Notes: generated from the letters alone by a model not told the origin. A stretch of DNA of 64,000 bases from Paludibacteraceae bacterium (GCA_016285885.1 JAEERP010000001.1:310001-374000); one strand, 5' to 3'; positions 17,370-26,558 are shown, counted from the stretch's first letter. Translations and numbers: made by a program.

Positions 17370-18545
17370 CTATGCTTTCTCGCACATGACCACCAGCCTC
17401 TTCTCCATGTGCGTGGTGGCGAAAAGATATATGTCACCGCCTTCCTTGATTTTTAGCTTGTTACGTAGTTCGTTGGCGCTTAGCGGAAAGTTGCGCACGG
17501 CGATATTGGCTTTTGTGATGCCTCCTAAGTGCTCTTTCACCTCCTTCTTGTTGAGCGTGAAGGTGTCGATGACGCGGAATGCCCTGCCGGGGAACGCTTC
17601 GATGAAATTGTCGGAGGTGTAGAGATGACTGCTGACGGCTAATTTGTCCACGGAGAAGCGCTGGCAGAGGGATTTGTAGGCCCCCGCCTTCAGTAGCGAA
17701 CTGTAGGGCTCGTAGAGGTATGCTCCGATCTCTCCCGCTTGGCGTATGGTGGCGTTGCGTTCCTCCTCTGGAGTGAAGGTGTAGCGGGTCTCTCCCTTCT
17801 TGGTGAGGTTCACGCACTGGAACGCTGGGTTCCCCGTAGCCTCTTCGCCCAGCAGGAAGAGCAACTCCTTGCACTCGTTCTCCACCGAGACGACATGGAC
17901 GCTCTCCACCTGCCTCAGTTCCTTGACGGCCAATGAGATGTCCAGCATGGGTGAGTATTTGATCAATACCTTTTTCGCATGGGTGCGTAGTGTCTCCAAC
18001 ACTTCTAAGAGATTGGGCTCGCAATCTGCGATGGAGACGGTCTTTCTGCCTTGCTGGTCCCTGCGGGCTGGATCGATGAAGATCACGTCGACGGGTTCCA
18101 TTTGACGGAGGTGATCGATGCCGTCACCGTTCACCACCATGGCGTGGGGAAGTCCTAGGAGAGGCAGGTTGTGCATAGCTATTTCGCACAATTCCGCACT
18201 CCGCTCGACTAGGGTGGCTTGCCTGAAATTTTGTGCGATGAAGGCAAAGTCCACCCCGAATCCGCCAGTCAGGTCGGTGAAGGAGTCTCCCTGCACGAGC
18301 GATGCCTTGTAGGCTGCGGTCCGCTCCGAAGAACATTGTTCCATGGAGAGGTGGGGAGGGTAGACGAGGTCGTCGATTTCGCTCCACGAAGGAATCTTCT
18401 CCTTGGCCTTCTGCCATCCGCCGATTTGGTTTAGCGCATAGTTCAGCGCATCGCCCAGTCTCTTTTGGTCGCTGAGCGCTAACTGTCTCACATCGTCGTT
18501 GCGGTGAGCGCGGATGTAGGCGGATAGTTCGGGAGTCGTTTCCAT
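17370..18545 (-). CDS. SAM-dependent methyltransferase with THUMP-like domain (PG_1098 family)
   Basis: A 391-aa protein. The central Rossmann methyltransferase domain has the SAM loop DLTGGFGVDFAFIA (about residues 90-103), ERSAELCEIA as the acidic motif after strand 2, and VIFIDPARRD as the catalytic strand. The C-terminal part (LAVSSHLYTSDNFIEAFPGRAFRVI and following) matches the THUMP-like/ferredoxin-like region of Porphyromonas PG_1098. RNA is the likely substrate, but the exact site is unknown to me. The annotated ATG lies only 3 bp after the T-run of a hairpin that seems to end purU, so its own transcription start is unclear. Confidence 0.85.
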   Translation of the reverse strand: METTPELSAYIRAHRNDDVRQLALSDQKRLGDALNYALNQIGGWQKAKEKIPSWSEIDDLVYPPHLSMEQCSSERTAAYKASLVQGDSFTDLTGGFGVDFAFIAQNFRQATLVERSAELCEIAMHNLPLLGLPHAMVVNGDGIDHLRQMEPVDVIFIDPARRDQQGRKTVSIADCEPNLLEVLETLRTHAKKVLIKYSPMLDISLAVKELRQVESVHVVSVENECKELLFLLGEEATGNPAFQCVNLTKKGETRYTFTPEEERNATIRQAGEIGAYLYEPYSSLLKAGAYKSLCQRFSVDKLAVSSHLYTSDNFIEAFPGRAFRVIDTFTLNKKEVKEHLGGITKANIAVRNFPLSANELRNKLKIKEGGDIYLFATTHMEKRLVVMCEKA

Positions 18546-18548
18546 CGT

Positions 18549-18577
18549 AAAAAAAGAGGCGGAAGATCTCCCGCCCC
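18549..18577 (-). terminator. Terminator after purU, abutting the next start codon
   Basis: On the minus strand a GGCGG/CCGCC stem with a partly paired inner loop is followed by TC and seven T. It lies about 20 bp after the purU stop, and the T-run ends 3 bp before the ATG of the methyltransferase gene. Confidence 0.65.
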
Positions 18578-18597
18578 TTGTCTCATGTTTCTTTAGA

Positions 18598-19461
18598 TTA
18601 ACTGAAGACGACCGTTCTGTTCTTGTAGACCAGCACCTTTCGGTCGATATGTTTCTCCACGGCCCTGGAGAGGACGATCTTCTCCAAATCCTGTCCCTTG
18701 TGGATGAAGGATTGCACGGTGTCCTTGTGGGTCACGCGGGCAACGTCCTGTTCGATGATCGGACCAGCGTCCAACTCGCTCGTTACGTAGTGGCTGGTGG
18801 CTCCGATGATCTTCACGCCACGCTCGTAGGCGGCATGGTATGGCTTCGCACCCACGAAAGCGGGAAGGAAAGAGTGGTGGATGTTGATGATCTTGTTCGG
18901 GTATTCTTTGATCATATCCTCGGAGATGATCTGCATGTAGCGGGCGAGCACGATGAAGTCCACTTTCTCCTTCTCCAGCAACTCCAGTTCTTTCGCCTCC
19001 TGTTCCGCCTTGTTCTCCTTCGTGATAGGGAAGACGTGGAAAGGAATGCCGAACTTCTCTCCGATCCAGGCGAGGTCCGGGTGGTTGCTGATGATGAAAG
19101 GAATCTCGACGTTCAGGTCTCCGTTGAAGTAACGGGAGAGAATGTCGAAGAGGCAGTGGGACATCTTAGAGACGAAGATGGCCATCTTAGGCTTCACGTC
19201 TGAGAAGTAGAGCTTGAAGTCCATCTCGTACTTGTTGGCGAAGAGTGTCCTGAAATACTCCTCGATCTTATCTCTTGGAATGATGAAGTTCGCGAGGTCG
19301 AACTCGATACGCGTGAAGAAGGTGTTCTGCACATAGTCCACGTGTTGGTCCAAATATACGATGTTTCCTTTGTTCACATTGATGAAGTCGGTCACCGCCG
19401 CCAGGATGCCTTGCTTGTCGGGGCAGTGGACCAATAGAATTGCAGTCTGTTTCTGATCCAT
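18598..19461 (-). CDS. purU: Formyltetrahydrofolate deformylase
   Basis: This 287-aa enzyme hydrolyses 10-formyl-THF to formate and THF, balancing one-carbon pools and feeding formate to purine synthesis. Residues 1-80 form an ACT domain (AILLVHCPDKQGILAAVTDF). The rest is a formyltransferase-like domain with the catalytic segment INIHHSFLPAFVG and the conserved LDAGPIIEQDV. The length fits PurU. It has its own promoter and terminator and is probably transcribed alone. Confidence 0.94.
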   Translation of the reverse strand: MDQKQTAILLVHCPDKQGILAAVTDFINVNKGNIVYLDQHVDYVQNTFFTRIEFDLANFIIPRDKIEEYFRTLFANKYEMDFKLYFSDVKPKMAIFVSKMSHCLFDILSRYFNGDLNVEIPFIISNHPDLAWIGEKFGIPFHVFPITKENKAEQEAKELELLEKEKVDFIVLARYMQIISEDMIKEYPNKIINIHHSFLPAFVGAKPYHAAYERGVKIIGATSHYVTSELDAGPIIEQDVARVTHKDTVQSFIHKGQDLEKIVLSRAVEKHIDRKVLVYKNRTVVFS

Positions 19462-19483
19462 TTGTCTAAAATTCTCTTTTCCG

Positions 19484-19513
19484 CGAATTTACTTATTTTG
19501 TTCGGGTTCTCAA
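19484..19513 (-). promoter_or_regulatory. Promoter of purU
   Basis: The minus strand reads TTTG, exactly 19 bp, then TAAATTCG, a one-base variant of TAnnTTTG. The same variant with the same spacing is found before rplY. It lies about 25 bp before the ATG. Confidence 0.6.
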
Positions 19514-19527
19514 ATGGTTCCCCTCTT

Positions 19528-20001
19528 TTATACGAATGATTTGATGAAATACCAGATGTATAGTCCGCATACTGCGATCTTTAAGCCTGTGGTCAGGATG
19601 AATCCAAGGAAGGAACCTGCGCCTGACTTCAGCGCTGTTTTCGTCCCTTCACCGTTCAGCAGTTCTCCGACTACCGCACCGAGGAATGGTCCGACAATGA
19701 GCCCGAGGGGTGGAAAGAAAAAACCGACGATGAGTCCGACGATGCTTCCTATGGTGCCCAGCCTACTGCCGCCCACCTTCTTGGTGAGCCAGGCGGGCAG
19801 GATGTAGTCCAGTACTTGTGCCACGATCATGGCGGCTGTCATGAAGATCAATTGTTGGGTGGTGAAGTCCACCCGTTCGGTGAAGTGTAGCAAGATGATG
19901 CCCACGTACGCCAAGGGAAGTCCGGGGAGGGCGGGCAGTATGCAACCGATCAACCCTGCGAGGATGAGTATTCCGCTTAGTATGTATAATGCTATTTCCA
20001 T
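19528..20001 (-). CDS. DUF456 small membrane protein
   Basis: A 157-aa protein with about four hydrophobic segments rich in Gly and Pro (LSGILILAGLIGCILPALPGLPLAYVG; GSIVGLIVGFFFPPLGLIVGPFLGAVVGELL). The LPGLP and GFFFPPLGLIVGPF motifs are those of the DUF456 family. The function is unknown. A TAACTTTG sequence lies only 5 bp before the ATG; if used it would give an almost leaderless mRNA, so I do not rely on it. Confidence 0.8.
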   Translation of the reverse strand: MEIALYILSGILILAGLIGCILPALPGLPLAYVGIILLHFTERVDFTTQQLIFMTAAMIVAQVLDYILPAWLTKKVGGSRLGTIGSIVGLIVGFFFPPLGLIVGPFLGAVVGELLNGEGTKTALKSGAGSFLGFILTTGLKIAVCGLYIWYFIKSFV

Positions 20002-20217
20002 GCTCCAAAGTTAATGTTTTTTATTTGAAGTTGGCTTTAAAAAATTGATTTTTATGATTTATTCAGGGTTGAATGGATGGCCCATGGGGTAAGGAGAAAA
20101 GGGGTGAAGGAAGGAATATTCGGGGAATGAATTGAGAATATTACCCTTCATAAGACACTCTTTTCAATGAAATTGCTGGTTTTTGTTCGATTTTGTGAGA
20201 ATTTGTGCGTTTTTGTT

Positions 20218-20248
20218 TTGTTGTGAAATAAATGTTTTCATAAATTTG
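20218..20248 (+). promoter_or_regulatory. Promoter of the DUF349 protein gene
   Basis: TTG (20218-20220), 20 bp, then TAAATTTG (20241-20248). The leader would be about 150 nt. The 406-bp gap 20002-20407 otherwise holds A+T-rich sequence with no other feature I can support. Confidence 0.6.
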
Positions 20249-20407
20249 CGATACGTGTCGAAGATTTCGCTGTGAAGAGTTCGATGTGAGATGTAGTGCC
20301 AAGCACTTCGGGAAGGGGAGATGAGAAGCTTTCTCCGCCTTGGATCGGATGCTTGAATTGTAAGTTTAATCGGGTGAAGCTTAGTTGCTTCCCTAAAATT
20401 GGTAGCC

Positions 20408-22252
20408 ATGGATGTAAATGAACAAAACGTGAAAGACGTTACTGAGAGAGTGGATTCTGTTGATGAGATTTCTACGGAACAAGATGCGATTGAGTCCACT
20501 ATTGTGGAGGAAACCCCTGAGTTTGAGGATTTCGGAAGTATGACGGAAGGTGAGTTGGTGGAGAAGGCAAAGGAGTTGATGAAGAGCAATCCTGAGTCGT
20601 ATTCCTCGCTAAGGAGTAAAATGGATGCCATCAAATACAACTTCTATAAGAAACTTCGCGCGAAGAACGAGGAGCTGAAACAACGTTTCATCGAGGACGG
20701 TGGGCTCCCTGAGGACTTCAAGCCGGCCGAGAACCCTTTGGATACGGAACTGAAAGAGATTCTACAAAACTATAAAGATAAGCGTATCGCTGAGTTCCAA
20801 CGTGCGGAGGCTGAGAAGCAAAAGAACTTGGAGGAAAAGAAGCGCATCTTGGACGAACTGAAGCAATTGCTCGAGAACGAGGAGGACTTCGGCAAGAAGG
20901 TGCCTTCATTCCAAAAATTGCAACAGGACTGGAAAGCTGTCGGCCCAGTGCCGCAAAGCGAGGTGAACTCCCTTTGGAACGCTTACCAACTATGCGTGGA
21001 GAGTTTCTACGATAATCTGAAGATCAATAATGAGTTGCGTGACTACGATTTCCGCAAGAACTTAGAGATGAAGGTGGTCCTTTGCGAGCAGGCCGAGGCG
21101 CTTGCCAATGAGAAGGAGATCGTCCCTGCGTTCAGGAAATTGCAGGCGTTGCACGACGAGTGGCGCGAGATCGGTCCGGTTTCCCGTGAGAACCGCGAGT
21201 CCATCTGGAACCGATTCAAGGAGGCTTCGACCGTCATCAACAAACGTCACCATGACTACTTCGAACAGCTCCGTGCCGGTGAGGTGGAGAACTTGGCGAA
21301 GAAGACCGCTCTCTGTGAGCAGATCGAGGCCATTGATCTTTCCGCCATCAATTCGTTCAAGGAGTGGCAGGACAAGTCGACCGAGATTCTTGCCCTACAG
21401 GAGGAGTGGAAGAAGATCGGTTTCGCCCCTAAGAAGGACAATGTGGCCATCTACGAGCGTTTCCGCGCCTCTTGCGATAAGTTCTTCAAGACGAAGAACG
21501 AATACTTCCGCAACGTGAAGGATCAGCTCTCCGAGAATTTGGCGAAGAAAATCGCTCTCTGTGAGAAGGCGGAGGCGAACAAAGATAGTACCGACTGGAA
21601 AGCCACGTCAGACCTCTTCGTGAAGTTGCAGCAGGATTGGAAGAAGATTGGCGCCGTGCCTAAGAAACAGTCCGAGGCTGTGTGGAAGAGGTTTCTTGCC
21701 GCATGTGACTACTTCTTCGCTAAGAAGGGCGAACAGTTCAAGTCCCAGCGTGTGGAGCAGGATGACAACCTGAAGAAGAAGAAGGAGATCATCGAAAAGA
21801 TAAAGAACATCCCTATTGGTGATGATCATGACGCTTCGTTCAATGAACTGAAGTCGTTGATTGCTGAGTGGAATGCGGTGGGTCACGTGCCTTTCAAGGA
21901 TAAGGATAAGGTGTACAACGCCTACAAGGCTGCCATCGATGATAAGTTTGACAAACTGAATGTGGACAAGTCGGCTCGTCAGTTGGATGTCTTCAAGGAG
22001 AACGTCAAGGACATGGCGGAGAAGGGCGAGCAGAAACTTATGTCTGAGCGGAAGCGTTTGCTCCGTCAATATGAGGCCTTGACCTCAGAAATATCCACAT
22101 ATGAGAATAATATCGGCTTCTTCTCCGTCTCTTCCAAGAATGCGGAGAGCCTGATCAAGGACATGGCCAATAAGATCCAAAAGCTTAAACGTGAGCGTGA
22201 TACGATCGTCGAGAAGGTGAGATTGCTCGATGAGGCGTCAAACAAGGAATGA
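20408..22252 (+). CDS. DUF349-repeat protein
   Basis: A 614-aa soluble, charged, mostly helical protein. The N-terminal ~60 residues are acidic and low-complexity. At least five DUF349 repeats follow, each with a core of the kind LQxxWKxIGxVP...WxRFxxACDxFF (for example KLQQDWKAVGPVP, LQEEWKKIGFAPKK, KLQQDWKKIGAVPKK). The C-terminus is coiled coil (LRQYEALTSEISTYENNI...KLKRERDTIVEKV). I chose the ATG at 20408 over a TTG three codons earlier. The family is widespread in Bacteroidota with no firm function. It is transcribed alone, with a promoter and a terminator. Confidence 0.85.
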   Translation: MDVNEQNVKDVTERVDSVDEISTEQDAIESTIVEETPEFEDFGSMTEGELVEKAKELMKSNPESYSSLRSKMDAIKYNFYKKLRAKNEELKQRFIEDGGLPEDFKPAENPLDTELKEILQNYKDKRIAEFQRAEAEKQKNLEEKKRILDELKQLLENEEDFGKKVPSFQKLQQDWKAVGPVPQSEVNSLWNAYQLCVESFYDNLKINNELRDYDFRKNLEMKVVLCEQAEALANEKEIVPAFRKLQALHDEWREIGPVSRENRESIWNRFKEASTVINKRHHDYFEQLRAGEVENLAKKTALCEQIEAIDLSAINSFKEWQDKSTEILALQEEWKKIGFAPKKDNVAIYERFRASCDKFFKTKNEYFRNVKDQLSENLAKKIALCEKAEANKDSTDWKATSDLFVKLQQDWKKIGAVPKKQSEAVWKRFLAACDYFFAKKGEQFKSQRVEQDDNLKKKKEIIEKIKNIPIGDDHDASFNELKSLIAEWNAVGHVPFKDKDKVYNAYKAAIDDKFDKLNVDKSARQLDVFKENVKDMAEKGEQKLMSERKRLLRQYEALTSEISTYENNIGFFSVSSKNAESLIKDMANKIQKLKRERDTIVEKVRLLDEASNKE

Positions 22253-22280
22253 ACCGTTGATTAGTTCACATATTCGTCGG

Positions 22281-22317
22281 ACTGGAACTCGTTGTTGGAC
22301 GGGTTCCAGTTTTTTTG
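22281..22317 (+). terminator. Rho-independent terminator after the DUF349 gene
   Basis: A 10-bp stem (ACTGGAACTC with GGGTTCCAGT), a 10-nt loop and six T, about 30 bp after the stop. Confidence 0.92.
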
Positions 22318-22328
22318 TGCCTCTAAAA

Positions 22329-22508
22329 TGCTAAATCGTAAATAGTCAAATAATTAAAACAGTAAATCGTAAATCGCTAAAAATTATATGATTACAAATG
22401 GTCAAATAGTAAATCGTAAATAGTCAAATGGTAAATCCAAATAGTAAATTGTAAATAGCTAAATAGTAAATCCAAGTGGTAAATCGTAAATAGCTAAATC
22501 GTAAATAA
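22329..22508 (+). repeat. Degenerate tandem array of 7-bp units related to cGTAAAT / aGTAAAT
   Basis: About 20 units of 7-8 bp such as CGTAAAT, AGTAAAT, AGCTAAAT, AGTCAAAT and GGTAAAT follow one another with few interruptions. The array fills most of the 332-bp gap 22253-22584 between the DUF349 terminator and the porin gene. Related units occur at 34369-34403 (opposite strand) and at 36221-36328 (both strands). It has stops in all frames and no spacers of CRISPR type. Confidence 0.8.
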
Positions 22509-22584
22509 AAAAATCTATTAAATGACTGATTTGTGATTTGTTGTTACTATCTTCGCGCAGTTTTAAAAGAAAGATATATTTTGT

Positions 22585-23931
22585 ATGGCTACATTCCGTG
22601 GAATCGCATGCGTTGCGTGCTTGGTCGTCTCTTTGGGAAGCGCATTTGCCCAGGAGGAGGTGACGGCTACATATGGCATTAAGGCCGAAAATGCCAAGAC
22701 CAGGAAGGTTGAGGTTTTGAAAACCGACGAAGGGGTCGCATTGAAGACCAAGCGTTTCGAGTTCAAGCCTTATGGTTTCTTCAGAAATGATTTCTATTAC
22801 GACTCTCGCACCAATTTCGAGACTGCGAATGGTCTTTTCTATATCATTCCGAATGACAAACAACTGAATGAGGATGGCCAGGATATGAATGGCATCTCTT
22901 CCACCAATTTTTTGAGCATCGCCACCCGCTTGGGTGTTCGCATCACGGGTCCTGATTTCTTGAAAGCCAAGACGTTGGGTGTTGTGGAGGGTGACTTCGC
23001 TGGTTTTGGCGGTAGTCCGACCATCATTCGTTTGCGTCAGGCGCATTTCGACCTCCAATGGCAGAAACTCTCCTTGATCATGGGTCAGACGTGGCACCCG
23101 ATGTTCGGGGATGTGGTCCCTAATATCCAGAGTTTGGCGACGGGTAGCCCGTTCCAACCTTTCAACAGAAGTCCGCAGGTCCGCCTGAATTGGCAGATGG
23201 ATGCCCACAACCGTCTTTTCACCTCTGCGATCTGGCAGTTCCAATACACGACGACGGGTCCGAATGGAGGAACTAGCTCCTATATGACGAAAGGCAAGAT
23301 GCCTGAGTTCTATTTCGGCTACGATTGGAAAAAGGATGGTTGGACATTGGGCTTGGGTGCGGATGTGATGCGTCTTTCCATGCCGGAGTCCATGGATGTT
23401 AAGTACTTGGGCGAGACCTATTCCGTCAAAACGGAGGATCATATTGCCTCTTGCGCATTTGACGCCTATGTGCAGTACCACTCGTTGGATGGCAAGTGGC
23501 AGGTGAAGGCGAAAACCATCTATGGTGGTAATATGTCACACCTTCTGCTCTTGAGCGGCTTTGGCTTGTCTAATCAAACTGTGGATGGCGCTTATGTGTG
23601 GACCAACCTGAAGAACTCCACCTCTTGGTTGGATGTGGTCTATGGTAGAACGTGGAAGTTCGGTCTCTTCTTGGGTTACATGAAGAACCTCGGCTCTGAA
23701 GATCCTCTCTTGACCCAATCCTCAACCTATGTTTTCGGCTTCAATAACTTGGATTACGCCTACCGCATCGCCCCAATGGTCTGCTACGATCTGAAACACT
23801 GGTCCTTCGGTGTCGAGTTCGAGCGCACAACGGCGGCGTACGGAACGCTCAATCTGAAGAGTGGCAAGGCGGACAACTCGCATGAAGTCACTAACAACAG
23901 GGTGGTGGCTATCCTGATGTATTATTTCTAA
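22585..23931 (+). CDS. DcaP-like outer-membrane porin, second copy
   Basis: A 448-aa paralogue of the protein at 12619. Shared motifs are FKPYGFFRNDFYYDSR, ATRLGVRITG, GQTWHPMFGDVVPN and GSPFQPFNRSPQVRLNW. It has a signal peptide ending SAFAQE and a barrel ending in aromatic Phe (MYYF). It stands alone, with no transporter gene beside it, so its substrate may differ from that of the first copy. A weak promoter-like TATCTTCG lies at 22548-22555. Confidence 0.75.
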   Translation: MATFRGIACVACLVVSLGSAFAQEEVTATYGIKAENAKTRKVEVLKTDEGVALKTKRFEFKPYGFFRNDFYYDSRTNFETANGLFYIIPNDKQLNEDGQDMNGISSTNFLSIATRLGVRITGPDFLKAKTLGVVEGDFAGFGGSPTIIRLRQAHFDLQWQKLSLIMGQTWHPMFGDVVPNIQSLATGSPFQPFNRSPQVRLNWQMDAHNRLFTSAIWQFQYTTTGPNGGTSSYMTKGKMPEFYFGYDWKKDGWTLGLGADVMRLSMPESMDVKYLGETYSVKTEDHIASCAFDAYVQYHSLDGKWQVKAKTIYGGNMSHLLLLSGFGLSNQTVDGAYVWTNLKNSTSWLDVVYGRTWKFGLFLGYMKNLGSEDPLLTQSSTYVFGFNNLDYAYRIAPMVCYDLKHWSFGVEFERTTAAYGTLNLKSGKADNSHEVTNNRVVAILMYYF

Positions 23932-23949
23932 GAATATGACTCGTAAGCT

Positions 23950-23978
23950 TGCAGGGACGTACCGAGTGCGTCCCTGCA
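23950..23978 (+). terminator. Hairpin after the second DcaP-like gene
   Basis: A perfect 10-bp stem (TGCAGGGACG with CGTCCCTGCA) and a 9-nt loop, 18 bp after the stop. The following bases are A+T-rich but are not a T-run, so termination is probable rather than certain. Confidence 0.55.
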
Positions 23979-24039
23979 TATATTAAATAAATGTTGATAA
24001 AATTTCTGTTATATATTTTCCTTGGATAAAAATTATTCC

Positions 24040-24047
24040 TAATTTTG
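24040..24047 (+). promoter_or_regulatory. -7 element of metK
   Basis: TAATTTTG matches TAnnTTTG, with TTTC 19 bp upstream in place of TTTG. The predicted start of transcription falls at about 24054, at the 5' edge of the riboswitch-like element. Confidence 0.55.
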
Positions 24048-24055
24048 CATAACAT

Positions 24056-24112
24056 TTGGTGGATAGATTTGATTGCTTGCAACCACAGAAAAAAATGCTA
24101 AAATGTTACTTG
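24056..24112 (+). ncRNA. SAM-II-like riboswitch before metK
   Basis: The segment GGTGG...ATTTGATTGCTTGCAACCAC, an A-rich joint and GCTAAAATG closely follow the SAM-II layout as I know it: a P1 stem (GTGG 24059-24062 with CCAC 24083-24086), the conserved GCTTGCA-ACCAC stretch, and a 3' GCTAAA segment that takes part in the pseudoknot. It sits at the expected mRNA 5' end, about 55 bp before the ATG of SAM synthetase, the gene a SAM sensor should control. The match is by eye only. Confidence 0.65.
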
Positions 24113-24164
24113 TGAGCTATCTGTTATATCCCCTTTACATACATAACTTAAAAGTCTTAAAATA

Positions 24165-25445
24165 ATGGCTTATTTTTTTTCATCGGAATCTGTTTCCGAA
24201 GGACATCCAGACAAAGTCGCTGACCAAATTTCCGACGCTATTCTGGACAACATTTTGGCTCAAGACGCTGAGTCGAAAGTTGCTTGCGAAACTTTAGTTA
24301 CGACCGGACAAGTGATCCTTGCCGGCGAGTTGAAAACGACTGCACAAATTAACGAGCAGGACATCGCCCGTCGTGTCATCTGTAAAATCGGCTACACGAA
24401 GAGCGATTACAAGTTCGACAGCGAGTCTTGTGGCATCCTGAATGCTCTCCATGGACAATCTCCTGACATCAACCGTGGCGTGGAGCGCTCCAATCCGTTG
24501 GACCAGGGTGCCGGCGACCAAGGCATGATGTTCGGTTATGCTTGTAACGAGACGAAGAGCATGATGCCTCTTCCGTTAGATATGGCGCATAACCTGTTGC
24601 GCGAATTGTCCCAGATACGTCGCGAGGGGAAGGAGATGACCTACCTGCGCCCGGACGCCAAGTCGCAGGTGACCATCGAGTATGGCGACGACAATAAACC
24701 GAAAAGGGTGGACACCATCGTCCTCTCCACGCAGCATGACGAGTTCATCACAGACGAGAAGAACCAACTGAAGGCGGACGAGGAGATGGTGAAGAAGATC
24801 GAAGAGGATGTGCGCAATATCCTGATCCTGCGTTTGGTCAGCAAACATGCCGAATACAAATCCCTCTTGCAGGGTGATTATAAACTGTTGGTGAACCCTA
24901 CCGGTAAGTTCGTGATCGGTGGACCTTACGGAGACACTGGTTTGACGGGCCGCAAGATCATCGTGGATACCTACGGAGGCAAGGGTGCCCATGGCGGTGG
25001 CGCCTTCTCGGGTAAAGACCCTTCCAAGGTGGACCGCTCCGCCGCATATGCCGCTAGACATTTGGCGAAGAACCTGGTTGCCGCTGGCGTGGCGGACGAG
25101 GTGTTGGTGCAGGTGGCCTACGCTATCGGTGTGGCCGACCCGATGAACCTCTTCGTCAACACGTATGGTACCGCGAAGGTGAAACTGAGCGACGGTGAGA
25201 TCGCTCGTAAGATCGCGGAGAGCAAGATCTTCGACATGCGTCCGAAGGCCATCGAGGACCGTCTGAAACTCCGCAATCCGATCTACGAGGAGACTGCTTC
25301 GTACGGACACATGGGTAGAACGCCTCAGGTGGTGACCAAGACCTTCACGGACTGCTCAGGGAAAACCTTCACGAAGGAGGTGGAGCTATTCACTTGGGAG
25401 AAAACCGATAAGACGGACGATTTGAAAAAATTGTTTAATTTGTAA
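24165..25445 (+). CDS. metK: S-adenosylmethionine synthetase
   Basis: This 426-aa cytoplasmic enzyme makes SAM from methionine and ATP. It has the N-terminal [21 protein letters not shown], the ATP/phosphate loop [19 protein letters not shown] and the metal-binding AIGVADP region. It is longer than the E. coli enzyme (384 aa), as is usual in Bacteroidota. The leader carries a SAM-II-like element, so feedback control by SAM is likely. With metE at 58426 the window holds both ends of the methionine-SAM step. Confidence 0.97.
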   Translation: MAYFFSSESVSEGHPDKVADQISDAILDNILAQDAESKVACETLVTTGQVILAGELKTTAQINEQDIARRVICKIGYTKSDYKFDSESCGILNALHGQSPDINRGVERSNPLDQGAGDQGMMFGYACNETKSMMPLPLDMAHNLLRELSQIRREGKEMTYLRPDAKSQVTIEYGDDNKPKRVDTIVLSTQHDEFITDEKNQLKADEEMVKKIEEDVRNILILRLVSKHAEYKSLLQGDYKLLVNPTGKFVIGGPYGDTGLTGRKIIVDTYGGKGAHGGGAFSGKDPSKVDRSAAYAARHLAKNLVAAGVADEVLVQVAYAIGVADPMNLFVNTYGTAKVKLSDGEIARKIAESKIFDMRPKAIEDRLKLRNPIYEETASYGHMGRTPQVVTKTFTDCSGKTFTKEVELFTWEKTDKTDDLKKLFNL

Positions 25446-25488
25446 GATATTACCCCTTCACAATGTATGCGCGAAGTGATTTATTTTT

Positions 25489-25496
25489 TAACTTTG
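25489..25496 (+). promoter_or_regulatory. -7 element of mdh
   Basis: TAACTTTG, about 45 bp before the ATG. No exact TTG is seen at the -33 position. Confidence 0.5.
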
Positions 25497-25541
25497 CGTG
25501 AAATTGTAATGCGATAAATACTTTTAAAAAACAATTATAGT

Positions 25542-26534
25542 ATGAGTTTCTTATCTAACAAAAAATTGGTTATCGTTGGTGCCGCTGGTGCTATCGGTTC
25601 TACAATGGCTCAATTGGCCGCTGTTAAGGGTTTAACAAACAATATCACGCTTTACGATCCATATTTGAAGGGTCTTGAGGGCGTTTACGAGGAAATGCGT
25701 CACTGCGGTTTCGAGGGCGTTAACTTCACGTTCACTGACAATGTGGAGGAGGCTTTGACTGGCGCTTCTTTCATCATCTCTTCAGGTGGTGCTCCTCGTA
25801 AGGAGGGTATGACCCGTGAGGACCTTTTGAAGGGCAACGCTCAGATCGCTGCTGACTTCGGTGACAACGTAAAGAAATATTGTCCTAAGTGCGAGCACAT
25901 CGTCGTTATCTTCAACCCAGCTGACGTGACTGGTTTGGTTGTGTTGGTTAAGTCTGGTTTGAAGCCTAACCAAGTGACTACTTTGGCTGGTTTGGACTCT
26001 ACTCGTCTTCAGAGTGAGTTGGCTAAGTACTTCGGTATCCCTCAGTATGCGGTTAGCGGTTGCGCTACGTTGGGTGGACACGGAGAGAAGATGGTCCCTG
26101 TAACTTCAGACGTGATGGTAATGGGCAAGCCTCTTTCTAAGTACAACATCCCAGCTGACAAGTTCGAGGAGATCAAGCAAAAGACTATTCAAGGCGGTTC
26201 TAACATCATCGCTCTTCGTGGACGTTCTTCCAACTTGAGCCCTGCATACGTGGCTATCGAGATGATCGAGGCTGCTATGGGTGGCAAGAAGTTCACTTTG
26301 CCTGCAGGCTGCTTCGTAAAGGACGGCATGTACGGTTACAAGAACGTATGTATGGCCATGAAGTCAACCATCGACGAGAACGGTGTTTCTTACACGGAGG
26401 CTAACCTCTCAGCTGATGAGAAGAAGGCTTTGGACGCTTCTTACGAGCACCTTTGCAAGATGCGTGACGAGGTGATCGGCATGGGCGTTCTTCCTGCAGT
26501 CGCTGACTGGAAGAAATACAATGCGAACCTCTAA
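25542..26534 (+). CDS. mdh: Malate dehydrogenase
   Basis: A 330-aa NAD-dependent dehydrogenase of the lactate/malate fold. It has the Rossmann loop VGAAGAIGSTMAQL, the mobile-loop arginine segment GGAPRKEGMTREDLLKGNA, the FNPADV strand, the substrate arginine region LDSTRLQSELA and the catalytic histidine in TLGGHGEKMVPV. The arginines fit malate rather than lactate. In anaerobic Bacteroidales it reduces oxaloacetate on the way to fumarate and succinate. It is monocistronic, with a strong terminator. Confidence 0.93.
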   Translation: MSFLSNKKLVIVGAAGAIGSTMAQLAAVKGLTNNITLYDPYLKGLEGVYEEMRHCGFEGVNFTFTDNVEEALTGASFIISSGGAPRKEGMTREDLLKGNAQIAADFGDNVKKYCPKCEHIVVIFNPADVTGLVVLVKSGLKPNQVTTLAGLDSTRLQSELAKYFGIPQYAVSGCATLGGHGEKMVPVTSDVMVMGKPLSKYNIPADKFEEIKQKTIQGGSNIIALRGRSSNLSPAYVAIEMIEAAMGGKKFTLPAGCFVKDGMYGYKNVCMAMKSTIDENGVSYTEANLSADEKKALDASYEHLCKMRDEVIGMGVLPAVADWKKYNANL

Positions 26535-26558
26535 TCCTAGGATTGGATTCGATATAGG

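Noticed and set aside
20006..20013. Promoter of the DUF456 gene (TAACTTTG on the minus strand)
   Set aside because: It lies only 5 bp from the ATG, so it would give a leaderless mRNA, and it has no -33 partner. Kept as unproven.
22329..22508. CRISPR array
   Set aside because: Units are 7-8 bp with no unique spacers and there are no cas genes nearby.
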